Of a DNA stretch of 64,000 bases, positions 1 to 7,864 are shown in pieces. Each line of letters opens with the position of its first letter. Position 1 is the stretch's first letter. The position numbers and the translations under genes were made by a program. The stretch lies in the NCBI RefSeq assembly GCF_003315075.1, contig NZ_QNRJ01000002.1, positions 1 to 64,000 on the forward strand. The letters are read 5' to 3'. The notes below the pieces were generated by a model. That model did no database searches, was not told where the DNA came from, and saw only the letters and a program-made list of their open reading frames with translations. The stretch comes from Rossellomorea aquimaris. Lineage in GTDB: Bacteria; Bacillota; Bacilli; Bacillales; Bacillaceae_B.

Positions 1-113
1 CCCGTTCGGCTAAGCTGAGGAGGCTCGGCCGAACGCTAGCTGCAAGCGGAGCAGTTCCCCTCACCATCCAGCATAAACCTGGTTGACAGAGCCCTGGCAG
101 ACTCTTTGCTAGA
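1..113 (-). repeat. GC-rich palindromic repeat, copy A1 (cut by window edge)
   Basis: Read on the minus strand, positions 113 to 1 run from GGGCTCTGTC through TGCTGGATGGTGAGG into a GC-rich core that matches positions 31650-31715 base for base over about 70 bp. It is therefore one arm and part of the core of the same dispersed element as copy A2; the rest lies outside the window. GC content is well above the surrounding AT-rich intergenic DNA. Confidence 0.85.
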
Positions 114-238
114 AAACAATCTTTGCGAAAAGAGCCTTTTTAAAAAATGTTGAAACTCTTTCATTTTTTATTCGTATATTCTACTATGAAGATTCTATCT
201 TAACATTATCACACTATATACTAATCCATCTCATGTTT

Positions 239-247
239 TGTTATAAT
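239..247 (+). promoter_or_regulatory. Extended -10 promoter for the 295-519 gene
   Basis: TATAAT at 242-247 is preceded by TG with one spacer base, an extended -10 of the SigA type. No good -35 is seen at the expected distance. It would start transcription near 254, about 40 nt before the start codon of the downstream gene. Confidence 0.5.
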
Positions 248-294
248 TTAACTATTAAGTAAGGAATACGATTAGGAGAAAAAGGAGGATTGTC

Positions 295-519
295 ATGACT
301 GGAACCATCGCTGTTATCATGATTTTTTCGATACCCATCCTCGGAATCATAACAGACCATTTCCAAAAACAATCCAAGCTGAAGCAAAAAATGATAGAAG
401 ACCAACTCGAACTGGAAAAACTGAAGCACGAAAACTTTGTGATTGAAACCCAGAAAATGAGACTCGAATTAGAACAAATGAAACTTCAGGACCTTAAGGA
501 AAAAACGCAAGTATTATAA
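295..519 (+). CDS. Small membrane-anchored coiled-coil protein
   Basis: A 74-residue protein of unknown function. Residues 1-20 form one hydrophobic segment. The rest is very rich in Lys, Glu, Gln and Leu with heptad-like spacing and is predicted to be a long helix or coiled coil. The start is fixed by AAAGGAGG eight bases upstream of ATG. A perfect 18-bp inverted repeat overlaps the stop codon, so the gene is a single transcription unit. The layout (one membrane helix then a charged helix) recalls PspB-like or other small membrane scaffolds, but there is no motif that proves it. Confidence 0.8.
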   Translation: MTGTIAVIMIFSIPILGIITDHFQKQSKLKQKMIEDQLELEKLKHENFVIETQKMRLELEQMKLQDLKEKTQVL

Positions 520-555
520 ATAAAGCGCCAGGGAATTCCCTGGCGCTTTATTTAT
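516..555. terminator. Bidirectional terminator, 18-bp perfect stem
   Basis: Arms 516-533 and 538-555 are exact inverted repeats around an AATT loop, with A-rich and T-rich outer ends. It serves the plus-strand gene ending at 519 and the minus-strand GNAT gene ending at 581. Confidence 0.9.
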
Positions 556-580
556 GGGTATCTCTCTTGTTATTTCCCCC

Positions 581-1000
581 CTATTCTAAATACTCTTCCG
601 TCAAACATGAGTTCAAATATCTTGCCATGCCCGTTTTCAATTTCTTCATGCCATGTTTTCTATAAAACTCTTCATTACCGGTTGTCGAGATTAAGTGAAC
701 GCAGGAAACATCTTTTAACTGCTCTAATAGGTCACTCAAGATGAGACTGCCGATTCCATTTTTTTGATACCCTAAGTGAACGACCACATCATAAATTGCG
801 GCATTGAACACTCCATCCGTTAAAGCTCTTCCAACTCCAATGACCCTACCATCACTAATAGCCAAAGTTACAATATCACTTCTTTGAAAAACCTTGGTGA
901 TTACTTCATTGGAGTGCTTCAACCATCCTGCTGACTGGTACACTTCACATATCTCATCCAGCTTATTCGAATCAAATTTGTGATGAATCTTGATCTCCAT
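581..1000 (-). CDS. GNAT family N-acetyltransferase
   Basis: 139 residues with the GNAT fold pattern: an N-terminal strand/helix, the central beta-bulge region around residues 65-80 (VVHLGYQKNGIGSLIL), which holds the acyl-CoA pyrophosphate-binding R/Q-x-x-G-x-G/A motif in the form QKNGIG, and a C-terminal FYRKHGMKK segment typical of the last conserved region. The substrate cannot be told from sequence. The ATG is preceded by AAAGGTGAA. It ends against the bidirectional terminator at 516-555 and is separated by 71 bp from the kinase paralogue upstream, so it may be read through from it. Confidence 0.85.
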   Translation of the reverse strand: MEIKIHHKFDSNKLDEICEVYQSAGWLKHSNEVITKVFQRSDIVTLAISDGRVIGVGRALTDGVFNAAIYDVVVHLGYQKNGIGSLILSDLLEQLKDVSCVHLISTTGNEEFYRKHGMKKLKTGMARYLNSCLTEEYLE

Positions 1001-1071
1001 TATTATTCACCTTTCCTATTCCAACCAATCCGATCACTCATTTTCATAAAATCATAGTTATGTTCATCTTC

Positions 1072-1800
1072 TCAAAGTCTCGTTTCTTCATGATTTATCA
1101 GCGTTCCCTGCTTCTGACCAGAGCATATTTTCTCCATGATTCCTGCCTGGTCGAAGTTAAAAATGTGTACAGGGAGTTTATAATCTCTTGCTAACAGCAG
1201 AGCTGATTGATCCATGACTTTAATATTATTCGCTACAACGTCATCGTAATTTAAATTATGGTACATCTTAGCCTTTTTATCCCGTTTAGGGTCACTTGTG
1301 AAAACACCATCGACTCCCTGCTTTGCTACCAGGATAGCCTCACTATTCGTTTCAATGGCGCGCTGAACGCTGGGGTAATCCGTCGTTACGAAGGGTTGAC
1401 CGTTTCCTCCACCGAATATAACAATGTATCCTTTGTCAAGATGGTGAACGGCACGAAGGCGAATATACGGTTCCGCAACCGTTGAAACAGGTATTGAAGT
1501 CATCACTCGAACTTCTTTGTCCGTCTTACTTTTCAGCACACCTCTAAGCATCAAACTGTTGATGATGGTACCTAAAGTTCCAATACTATCCGCTTCTACC
1601 CGCTCTATTCCCCATGTATCTGCCAAGCTGCCCCGAAATATATTGCCACCGCCCACAACTAAGGAGACTTCAATCCCCATATTGACGATCGACATGATTT
1701 CGCCTGCAATGTGATCAAGCTCTTCTGTACCAAAATTATTTCCTTCCTTATCCGCCAACGCTCCGCCACTTAATTTAATTAACACACGCTTGTACCTCAT
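1072..1800 (-). CDS. UMP kinase (PyrH) paralogue
   Basis: 242 residues, the length of PyrH, an amino-acid-kinase-fold enzyme that phosphorylates UMP to UDP. Visible family motifs: RVLIKLSGGAL near residue 5 (usual form KLSGEAL, so the Glu is Gly here), GGGNIFRG near 50, ADSIGTLGTIIN near 71, DGVFTSDP near 164 and KVMDQSALLLARD near 193. The core is well preserved but several normally fixed positions differ, which fits a paralogue and not the housekeeping copy (normally in the rpsB-tsf-pyrH-frr operon, not seen here). Its start has GGGGAGGAA at good spacing. It lies 193 bp downstream of the ThrRS gene on the same strand. Function as a true UMP kinase is inferred. Confidence 0.8.
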   Translation of the reverse strand: MRYKRVLIKLSGGALADKEGNNFGTEELDHIAGEIMSIVNMGIEVSLVVGGGNIFRGSLADTWGIERVEADSIGTLGTIINSLMLRGVLKSKTDKEVRVMTSIPVSTVAEPYIRLRAVHHLDKGYIVIFGGGNGQPFVTTDYPSVQRAIETNSEAILVAKQGVDGVFTSDPKRDKKAKMYHNLNYDDVVANNIKVMDQSALLLARDYKLPVHIFNFDQAGIMEKICSGQKQGTLINHEETRL

Positions 1801-1993
1801 CTAGATTCCTCCCCTGGACATAAAAAAAAACTAAAAAGGTAATGAATACCCCTTTAGCTCTTTATATAGGAGAAGAAATGTCGAAATTCAACTGATGATG
1901 AATAAACATTCCTTCTCCCCCTCTCGCACAATTCAGAATTTTCCTTCTCTAAGTGTAAAGAAAATATAGGAAATGGTCAAGTGGATTTTTCAA

Positions 1994-3217
1994 TTAGTTG
2001 GCCTTGAGACCCAAGCCATTTACCTCTTCTTGTAATTTCGACATCACCTCTTTTATCTTCAACATACCTATGTTTCCTTCCTTCCTCTTACGTAAAGAAA
2101 CAGCATTACTCTCGATCTCCTTGTCTCCTATTACCATCATATAAGGAACTTTTTGCATCTCTGCTTCTCTGATTTTCAGACCGACTTTTTCTACACGATC
2201 ATCGACTTCCACCCTAAAGCCTTCTCTTTCTAACTGAGACTTCACTTCTTGAGCATATTGGATATGCGCGTCGGAGATCGGAAGGATTTTGACCTGGTGG
2301 GGAGCTAACCAAAGTGGAAAGTCTCCTCCGAAATGTTCAATGATGATGGCCATAAAGCGTTCGATTGAACCGTAAATGGCTCTGTGAATCATAATCGGTC
2401 TGACTGCTCCGTTGTCTTCCCCAATGTATTCACACTCGAATTTTTCAGGCATTTGGAAATCGAGTTGAACCGTACCACATTGCCAGCTTCGACCAAGAAC
2501 GTCCAATATATGAAAGTCTATTTTTGGCCCGTAGAAAGCACCGTCTCCTTTATTGATTTGATAATTGACTCCTCTCTCTTTCAACACACCTTCCAAATCT
2601 CCTTCAGCTTGATCCCATAATGCAACGGAGCCCATAAAATCTTCCGGACGAGTTGAAAGCTCGACCTTATAGTCAAACCCGAATTTACTATAGAAAAGAT
2701 CGATAAGATCCAATACTTTATGAAGCTCCGACCGAATTTGATCTTCCCTAACAAATAGATGAGCATCATCCTGAGTGAAGGAACGGACTCTCAATAATCC
2801 ACTTAATGAACCCGATAGCTCATGTCGATGAACCAATCCCAGTTCACCGTATCGGAGGGGTAACTCCCGATAACTTCTTCTCTTGCTTTTATAGATCAAG
2901 ACTGCCCCTGGGCAACTCATTGGCTTGATCGCATATTTCTGATCATCTACCTCTGAGAAATACATATTCTCATGGTAATGATCCCAGTGCCCTGACTTTT
3001 CCCATAGCTCCTGCTTCATCATAATGGGAGTCCTAATCTCCTGGTATCCTGCTTTCCGATGTTCCTTTTTCCAAAAGTCTTCTAACTCATTCCGTAATAG
3101 CATCCCTTTCGGTAAATAAAAGGGCATCCCGGGTGCTTCTTCCATTGATACAAATAACTCCAGCTCCTGACCTAATTTCCTGTGATTTCTTTTATCTACT
3201 TCAGATTGAATTGACAT
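1994..3217 (-). CDS. thrS: Threonyl-tRNA synthetase lacking N-terminal editing domains
   Basis: 407 residues, against about 640 for a full bacterial ThrRS. The protein starts directly at the class II catalytic core. Class II motif 2 is seen in RVRSFTQDDAHLF. The three zinc ligands are recognisable: Cys in KPMSCPGA, His in DDAH and His in MIHRAIYGS. The anticodon-binding domain follows (HQVKILPISDAH to the end). The TGS and serine-editing domains are absent, and there is no open frame for them upstream because the tandem T-box leader lies there. AGGAGG precedes the ATG. It charges tRNA-Thr in the cytoplasm; without cis-editing it would need the full-length ThrRS or a trans-editor to clear Ser-tRNA-Thr. 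Expression should rise on threonine starvation through the T-boxes. Confidence 0.93.
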   Translation of the reverse strand: MSIQSEVDKRNHRKLGQELELFVSMEEAPGMPFYLPKGMLLRNELEDFWKKEHRKAGYQEIRTPIMMKQELWEKSGHWDHYHENMYFSEVDDQKYAIKPMSCPGAVLIYKSKRRSYRELPLRYGELGLVHRHELSGSLSGLLRVRSFTQDDAHLFVREDQIRSELHKVLDLIDLFYSKFGFDYKVELSTRPEDFMGSVALWDQAEGDLEGVLKERGVNYQINKGDGAFYGPKIDFHILDVLGRSWQCGTVQLDFQMPEKFECEYIGEDNGAVRPIMIHRAIYGSIERFMAIIIEHFGGDFPLWLAPHQVKILPISDAHIQYAQEVKSQLEREGFRVEVDDRVEKVGLKIREAEMQKVPYMMVIGDKEIESNAVSLRKRKEGNIGMLKIKEVMSKLQEEVNGLGLKAN

Positions 3218-3249
3218 TTTGTTTCCTCCTAATCATTTTTTTATATAAA

Positions 3250-3490
3250 AAAACCGCATTCATCCCTATCAAGGGACGAATGCGGTCGTGGTACCACCCT
3301 AATTCCGAAGTGCTAAACAAAAGCACTCCGCTCAAAGTTGATAACGGTTTTCCCGATTATGGATACTGACATTTCACCATAATAGCTCCAAGGTGGTAAA
3401 TCATTTCCTTTTCTTCAGGGCTCTCAGCCATGTGACCCTGTTCTCTGGTAAGAAATACAGCAAATGATTCGTGTCCTCTTCAACACTTTT
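3250..3490 (-). promoter_or_regulatory. T-box leader, proximal copy, before thrS
   Basis: On the minus strand the T-box sequence AGGGTGGTACCACG is at 3287-3301, followed by a terminator hairpin (3253-3285, GCATTCGTCCC arms and a U run). A threonine ACC codon sits in the expected specifier position near 3392-3397. The element senses uncharged tRNA-Thr and antiterminates into the ThrRS gene. Confidence 0.93.
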
Positions 3491-3507
3491 TTATTCAATT
3501 AATAAAA

Positions 3508-3740
3508 AGACCGCACCCATCCCTAACCAAGGGACGAATGCGGTCGTGGTTCCACCCTAATTCAGAAGTGTAAAATATTACTCTTCGCTCAAAGTTGATA
3601 ACGGTTTTCCCGATTATGGATACTGACATTTCACCATAATAGCTCCGAGGTGGTAAATCATTGTTTTCTCTTCAGGGCTCTCAGCCGGTGACCCTGCTCT
3701 CTGATCAAGAAGAAACGGAATGAATCATGTCCTCATCTTT
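3508..3740 (-). promoter_or_regulatory. T-box leader, distal copy, before thrS
   Basis: A second full T-box lies upstream of the first: T-box sequence AGGGTGGAACCACG at 3545-3559, terminator hairpin 3510-3543, and the same ACC specifier context near 3650-3657. The two leaders are near-identical over most of their length, so they arose by tandem duplication. Two T-boxes in series give tighter control than one; the thrZ gene of B. subtilis is known to carry such tandem leaders. Confidence 0.92.
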
Positions 3741-3819
3741 GCTTTCGTATAGTATATTCAATTCAGAATAAATTTGTTATTGAAATTATATGGTAGTATT
3801 TTCTAACTGTCAAGAATGA

Positions 3820-4641
3820 TTAAATAAAAACAAGAAGAATTATCGCGACAAGGACAAGACGATAAATCGCAAAAGGGATTAGCTTGATTTTATTGATCAC
3901 TTTAAGGAAAAAGTGTATCGATAGATAAGCGAATAGAAATGCACTTAAGAACCCAACCGATAAAAACGGTAAAAACTCAGGGGTAAAGTACATCCAGTTC
4001 TTCATGAGAGAAAGGGAACTTGCTCCCAACATGATCGGAACCGCCATAATGAAAGTGAAATCCGATGCTGCCCGGTAGCTCAACCCTAGTAAAACTCCTC
4101 CAGAAATGGTGGATCCTGACCTCGAAAACCCCGGCCATAATGATAAGCATTGAATAAGCCCTATCACCAGCGCTTTTTTATGTGTTATCTGATCGACGTT
4201 CTCCACTGTGACAACCTTGGGACGAAACAAATCCGCTGCAATCATGAGGAAAGCACCGATCGTTAATCCAGCCAGAACTGTATTAAGCGAAAATAGATGC
4301 TCATCGATATAATCTTCAAATAACAAGCCCAGGATCACTGCAGGAATTAATCCAGCCAGTATATGTGTTAATTTTAGATTGGATGATGTATTTGCGGGAC
4401 GATGATTAAATCCGAGTAAATCTTTAAATCTCTCTCTAAATACAATGACAACTGCCAAAATTGAGCCTAGTTGAATCACAACTTTAAACGTATTTGCCGG
4501 ATATTTACCCAATACTTCTTTCGATTGGATCCATAAATCGTCTACTACAATCATATGACCAGTGGAAGATACAGGAGCAAACTCCGTTAACCCTTCGACC
4601 ATACCCAATATGAATGCTTTTATTAACATGATGATGTCCAT
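3820..4641 (-). CDS. uppP: Undecaprenyl-diphosphatase UppP (BacA family)
   Basis: 273 residues, an integral membrane phosphatase that recycles undecaprenyl diphosphate to the monophosphate carrier for peptidoglycan and teichoic acid synthesis and gives bacitracin tolerance. Both family signatures are present: E16-x3-E20 followed by APVSSTGHM (residues 22-30), and PGFSRSGSTISG (169-180), which holds the catalytic Ser/Arg. About eight hydrophobic segments are seen. It is transcribed alone, between the secreted protein gene at 4687 and the T-box region, without a clear terminator of its own. Confidence 0.96.
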   Translation of the reverse strand: MDIIMLIKAFILGMVEGLTEFAPVSSTGHMIVVDDLWIQSKEVLGKYPANTFKVVIQLGSILAVVIVFRERFKDLLGFNHRPANTSSNLKLTHILAGLIPAVILGLLFEDYIDEHLFSLNTVLAGLTIGAFLMIAADLFRPKVVTVENVDQITHKKALVIGLIQCLSLWPGFSRSGSTISGGVLLGLSYRAASDFTFIMAVPIMLGASSLSLMKNWMYFTPEFLPFLSVGFLSAFLFAYLSIHFFLKVINKIKLIPFAIYRLVLVAIILLVFI

Positions 4642-4686
4642 TTATCATTTCTCCTCTATCGTTTAATCATACTGTGAGTCTGTCAG

Positions 4687-4998
4687 TCATGAAAGATAGT
4701 TGGAGTGGTATTTCACAATGACACCAAACCCGTTTGAATCCCCACGATAATCGGAATATAGCTGGACTTTGGAAAGAGTGGGAGAGGTTAGAGGCAGAAT
4801 TCTATTAAAAGGAATTCTGCTTTTATCTTCTATTTTCTTCGTCACTAAAGAAGGAGTTAATGAGAAAGAATCATCTTCAAGATAGGCCATCTGCGCTTGA
4901 TCCTGAATGACTTCTTCTCCACTATGAGCCTGAATATCGTCGATCTGCTGAAAAATCCCAAAACAGCAAAATAGCACAAGCAATATGCTTTTCTTCAC
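4687..4998 (-). CDS. Small secreted protein of unknown function
   Basis: 103 residues. Residues 1-24 look like a Sec signal peptide: two Lys, a hydrophobic core with two Cys, and a likely cleavage after QAH or IQA. The mature part has no recognisable motif; it holds scattered Asp/Glu and a C-terminal Tyr-rich tail. It lies 45 bp upstream of uppP on the same strand, so co-transcription with uppP is possible. I do not recognise the family. Confidence 0.65.
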   Translation of the reverse strand: MKKSILLVLFCCFGIFQQIDDIQAHSGEEVIQDQAQMAYLEDDSFSLTPSLVTKKIEDKSRIPFNRILPLTSPTLSKVQLYSDYRGDSNGFGVIVKYHSNYLS

Positions 4999-5137
4999 TC
5001 TCTTCCCCCCTTCTCGTGATAATCTAGCTTATCATACTATAACCGACAGGGGACGACAATAAGGAATCGTAGCTACTGCACATAACACTTTCAATGTATC
5101 ATTAGCCTAAAAGATCATTTTCAAGGTCAAATCAATA

Positions 5138-5170
5138 AAAAATACAGTATAGGGCTTTCCTATACTGTAC
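5138..5170 (-). terminator. Terminator after the YitT gene
   Basis: On the minus strand TACAGTATAGG pairs with CCTATACTGTA, followed by TTTTTTATTG. It lies directly after the stop of the YitT-family gene. Confidence 0.85.
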
Positions 5171-5183
5171 TTCTCTCTTACAA

Positions 5184-6086
5184 CTAATGAATGTCTTTCT
5201 TCTTAAACCTCCCGCCCCTTACCTCTGCTATATCCGCAATGGCTAGAAAAGCGGAGGGATCATGTTCTGCAACGATATCTTTAAGTTTCGCCTCCTCCAG
5301 ACGAGTGATGACACAGAATATGACTTTTTTGTCGTCTCCTGAAAAGGCCCCTTCTCCTTTCAAATAGGTCACTCCTCTCCCAAGTCGGTGTAAGAGGGCA
5401 TCACCAATCTCCTTGTAATTTTCACTTATGATCCAAACCGATTTGGATTCATCCAGTCCTTTAATCGTAATATCAATCATTTTAAATGCTACATAATAGG
5501 CCAGAAGTGAATACATGGCCCTATCCCAGCTAAACACAAATCCGGCGGAAGCCAAAATGAATAGATTGACGAACATGATTATTTCACCGACAGAAAAGGG
5601 CAGCTTTTTACTTGATAAAATAGCAAGGATTTCCGTACCATCCAAAGATCCACCGTAACGAATGACCATACCCACTCCTATTCCGAGAACGATCCCGCCG
5701 AATAAAGAAGCCAGCAGAATATCTTGTGTGAAGGCAGCTACCGGATGAAGAAATGTCGTTGAAATCGATAATATGATAATTCCATATAGTGTTGAGAATG
5801 CGAAGGTTTTTCCGATTTGTTTATATCCGATGAAGAAAAAGGGGATGTTGAGAATAAAGATGAAAAGACCAAGCTTAACGCCTGTAATATGGGAGAGCAT
5901 AATCGAGACGCCAACGATCCCACCATCAATGACCTGGTTCGGGACCAGGAATATTTCAAGCCCAACCGCCATGATCATTGCCCCGATGGTAATGAGGAAA
6001 GCTCTCTTCACTACTTCTTTAAGGGGAATCTTCTTATGCTTTATTTTCACTTGCTGCAATGGATCTATTACCTGTCCTTCAATCAT
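5184..6086 (-). CDS. YitT family membrane protein (DUF161/DUF2179)
   Basis: 300 residues from the chosen start. The frame is open nine codons further up (6113), but GGAGGAGG lies seven bases before the ATG at 6086, so that start is preferred. Residues about 25-200 hold five to six membrane segments with the family patterns LVPNQVIDGGIVGVS and RYGGSLDGTEILA. The C-terminal 90 residues are the soluble DUF2179 domain (WIISENYKEIGDALL, GRGVTYLKGEGAFSG). The family is widespread in Bacillus as several paralogues; its transport role is not established. A broken shorter relative is at 19241-19845. Confidence 0.9.
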   Translation of the reverse strand: MIEGQVIDPLQQVKIKHKKIPLKEVVKRAFLITIGAMIMAVGLEIFLVPNQVIDGGIVGVSIMLSHITGVKLGLFIFILNIPFFFIGYKQIGKTFAFSTLYGIIILSISTTFLHPVAAFTQDILLASLFGGIVLGIGVGMVIRYGGSLDGTEILAILSSKKLPFSVGEIIMFVNLFILASAGFVFSWDRAMYSLLAYYVAFKMIDITIKGLDESKSVWIISENYKEIGDALLHRLGRGVTYLKGEGAFSGDDKKVIFCVITRLEEAKLKDIVAEHDPSAFLAIADIAEVRGGRFKKKDIH

Positions 6087-6485
6087 CTTCGTTCCTCCTC
6101 CTAAGATTAACATCCCGCGACAACTACTGAACTCATCTCATTGGAACCAAAATGATCTATGTAACATCCACCAAAGCCCACAAAAACCGGCTTGTATAAC
6201 TTATATATTCTATCATCACCTTCAAAATACCTGCTAAAAGTGAGGGACGGACCTCTAATAGAGCACCATCCGCCTTTCATTGGAACAACGAATATCTTGT
6301 TTTAATCCTATTATTCAAGTTATCCAGACATTTTCTATTAATAACTTCAAGGTCCGTCCCTCATCTAATTGTAAGATTTGACTCAAAGGGGAAAATGAAG
6401 TATTTTTATTACTTGTATATTCATATTTTGGATAGGCTGGAACTGTTTTCTGTTTCCAGGTAAATTAGGTTTTGGAGGCTTTTCT
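6087..6485. other. Intergenic region with inverted GGTCCGTCCC pair
   Basis: A divergent 399-bp gap between the YitT gene (minus) and the KinB-like gene (plus). It holds TGAGGGACGGACCT at 6241-6254 and its exact reverse complement at 6350-6363, a 14-bp inverted repeat spanning 123 bp. No credible small gene was found in it. Promoters for both flanking genes must lie here but none matches consensus well. Confidence 0.7.
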
Positions 6486-7754
6486 TTGATTACATTAATC
6501 AAAACTTTGTTAGTCAATATTACAATTTTGTTTTCATTTACGTATAATGCTAACGTATTATTTCCATTTAAAGAAAAACAAGTTCCACATTACAAACATA
6601 AAATCACTTATGGTCTTATCGCATCTTTTGGGGCTTTATTGTGTATGCTCTATCCGATTGAAACCCTTGGGGAGACTCATTTCGACTTACGCATGATCGC
6701 GATTTTAATTGCAACGATCTACGCCGGATTATTATCAGGATCTATCGTTCTAGGATGCGTGATCATCTTCCGACATTTAATAGGAGGTCCATATGTAATG
6801 GTCGGAATAGCGGTCTCTGTGCTGGCATTTGTAATAGGCATTCTCTTTCGTAAGATGTTATTAAAGACACAATATAAATTACTGGGAAGTACAATCATTT
6901 TCCTGATTCATTCATTGTTTTACATCATGATTATCTACAACTATATTCCTATTCTTCATTTGCCGTTTTATTTCACTTATTTCACTGTTTTCTATTTTAC
7001 ATTTGTGGCTCTTGTGTTCATTATTGAACATTTGATCCGAACGAACAAACAGATTGAAGAAATGGTGTATCTCGATAAATTGAATATGGTGGGACAGATG
7101 GCGGCTTCAATTGCCCATGAGATTCGCAATCCCCTTGCAACCGTTAGAGGATTCATACAGCATCTAAGCGAGGATACTGAGGATGAACAGTTTAAAAGGT
7201 ACTCCCCACTTATTCTGAATGAATTAGATCGGACGAATAAAATCATCACAGACTACCTTAGCGTAGCAAGACCAAGTGAATTTCAGTTGTCTACACTCAA
7301 CCTCGTAAGAGTGCTTCAAGACTGTGTCGACTTACTAAGACCATTCGCCTCCTATTCGAGTACATCGATACTATTCCACCAAAATGGCACCCATTATATT
7401 AAGGGTGATGAGCATCATATGAAGCAAGCGATTATGAACGTCATAAAGAACGGAATTGAATCAATTGAGGAACGTGGGGAAATCACCATCCTTATAAAAG
7501 AAGACTCTACCAGGGACAACGTGGTCATCAATATTTCAGACACGGGAAAAGGGATGACTGGGGATGAGTTGAAAAAGATCGGATTACCCTTTTACACCAC
7601 GAAAACAAAGGGCACCGGCCTTGGAAGCATGGTAACGAATAAAATCATTCGTGAAATGGGTGGAATGATTGAATACGAAAGTGAGTTGAATAAGGGTACT
7701 ATCGTGAAAATTCGACTACCCCTCACAACCAAACAATCATCATCAAAAGCTTAG
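6486..7754 (+). CDS. kinB: Sporulation-type sensor histidine kinase, KinB-like
   Basis: 422 residues. Six hydrophobic segments fill residues 1-182 (5TMR-LYT type sensor). There is no PAS domain, as in KinB of B. subtilis. The dimerisation/phosphoacceptor motif is AASIAHEIRNPL with His211, followed by an N box (NVIKNGIES), G1 (DTGKGM), F box (LPFYTTK) and G2 written GTGLGSMV, not the usual GTGLGL. Such kinases feed phosphate to Spo0F in the sporulation phosphorelay. The start is a TTG, chosen because TTTGGAGG lies seven bases upstream and no better start is near. A terminator follows at once. Orthology to KinB rests on topology and length. Confidence 0.82.
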   Translation: MITLIKTLLVNITILFSFTYNANVLFPFKEKQVPHYKHKITYGLIASFGALLCMLYPIETLGETHFDLRMIAILIATIYAGLLSGSIVLGCVIIFRHLIGGPYVMVGIAVSVLAFVIGILFRKMLLKTQYKLLGSTIIFLIHSLFYIMIIYNYIPILHLPFYFTYFTVFYFTFVALVFIIEHLIRTNKQIEEMVYLDKLNMVGQMAASIAHEIRNPLATVRGFIQHLSEDTEDEQFKRYSPLILNELDRTNKIITDYLSVARPSEFQLSTLNLVRVLQDCVDLLRPFASYSSTSILFHQNGTHYIKGDEHHMKQAIMNVIKNGIESIEERGEITILIKEDSTRDNVVINISDTGKGMTGDELKKIGLPFYTTKTKGTGLGSMVTNKIIREMGGMIEYESELNKGTIVKIRLPLTTKQSSSKA

Positions 7755-7778
7755 GAGATTTTATCCTGGGCTTTTTTC
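7746..7778 (+). terminator. Terminator after the KinB-like gene
   Basis: AAAGCTTAGGA pairs (with G-T pairs) to TCCTGGGCTTT around a short loop and is followed by a T run. It overlaps the last codons of the kinase gene. Confidence 0.75.
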
Positions 7779-7864
7779 TTTGAATAATCCCATCGCTGTT
7801 AATCTATGATACACTTACTTTATCAATATTTTCCAGAGCTCTATAACCTGGAAGGAGGCTAAAT

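Noticed and set aside
1..113. The window start considered as the end of an insertion sequence
   Set aside because: No transposase frame is present at any copy, and the complete copy at 31620-31795 is too short to encode one.
241..429. 62-codon minus-strand frame opposite the small coiled-coil gene
   Set aside because: It is a shadow of the plus-strand gene, which has the promoter, site and terminator.
1876..1886. TGTCGAA near 1879 considered as a Spo0A box before the UMP kinase gene
   Set aside because: Only a single seven-base match in an AT-rich gap without a promoter at the right distance; chance is likely.
3133..3369. 78-codon plus-strand frame through the T-box
   Set aside because: It overlaps the ThrRS start and the T-box terminator on the opposite strand; no start site.
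5773..6237. 154-codon plus-strand frame opposite the YitT gene
   Set aside because: It is long but antisense to a well-supported membrane protein and has no site; the codon pattern of the minus strand explains it.
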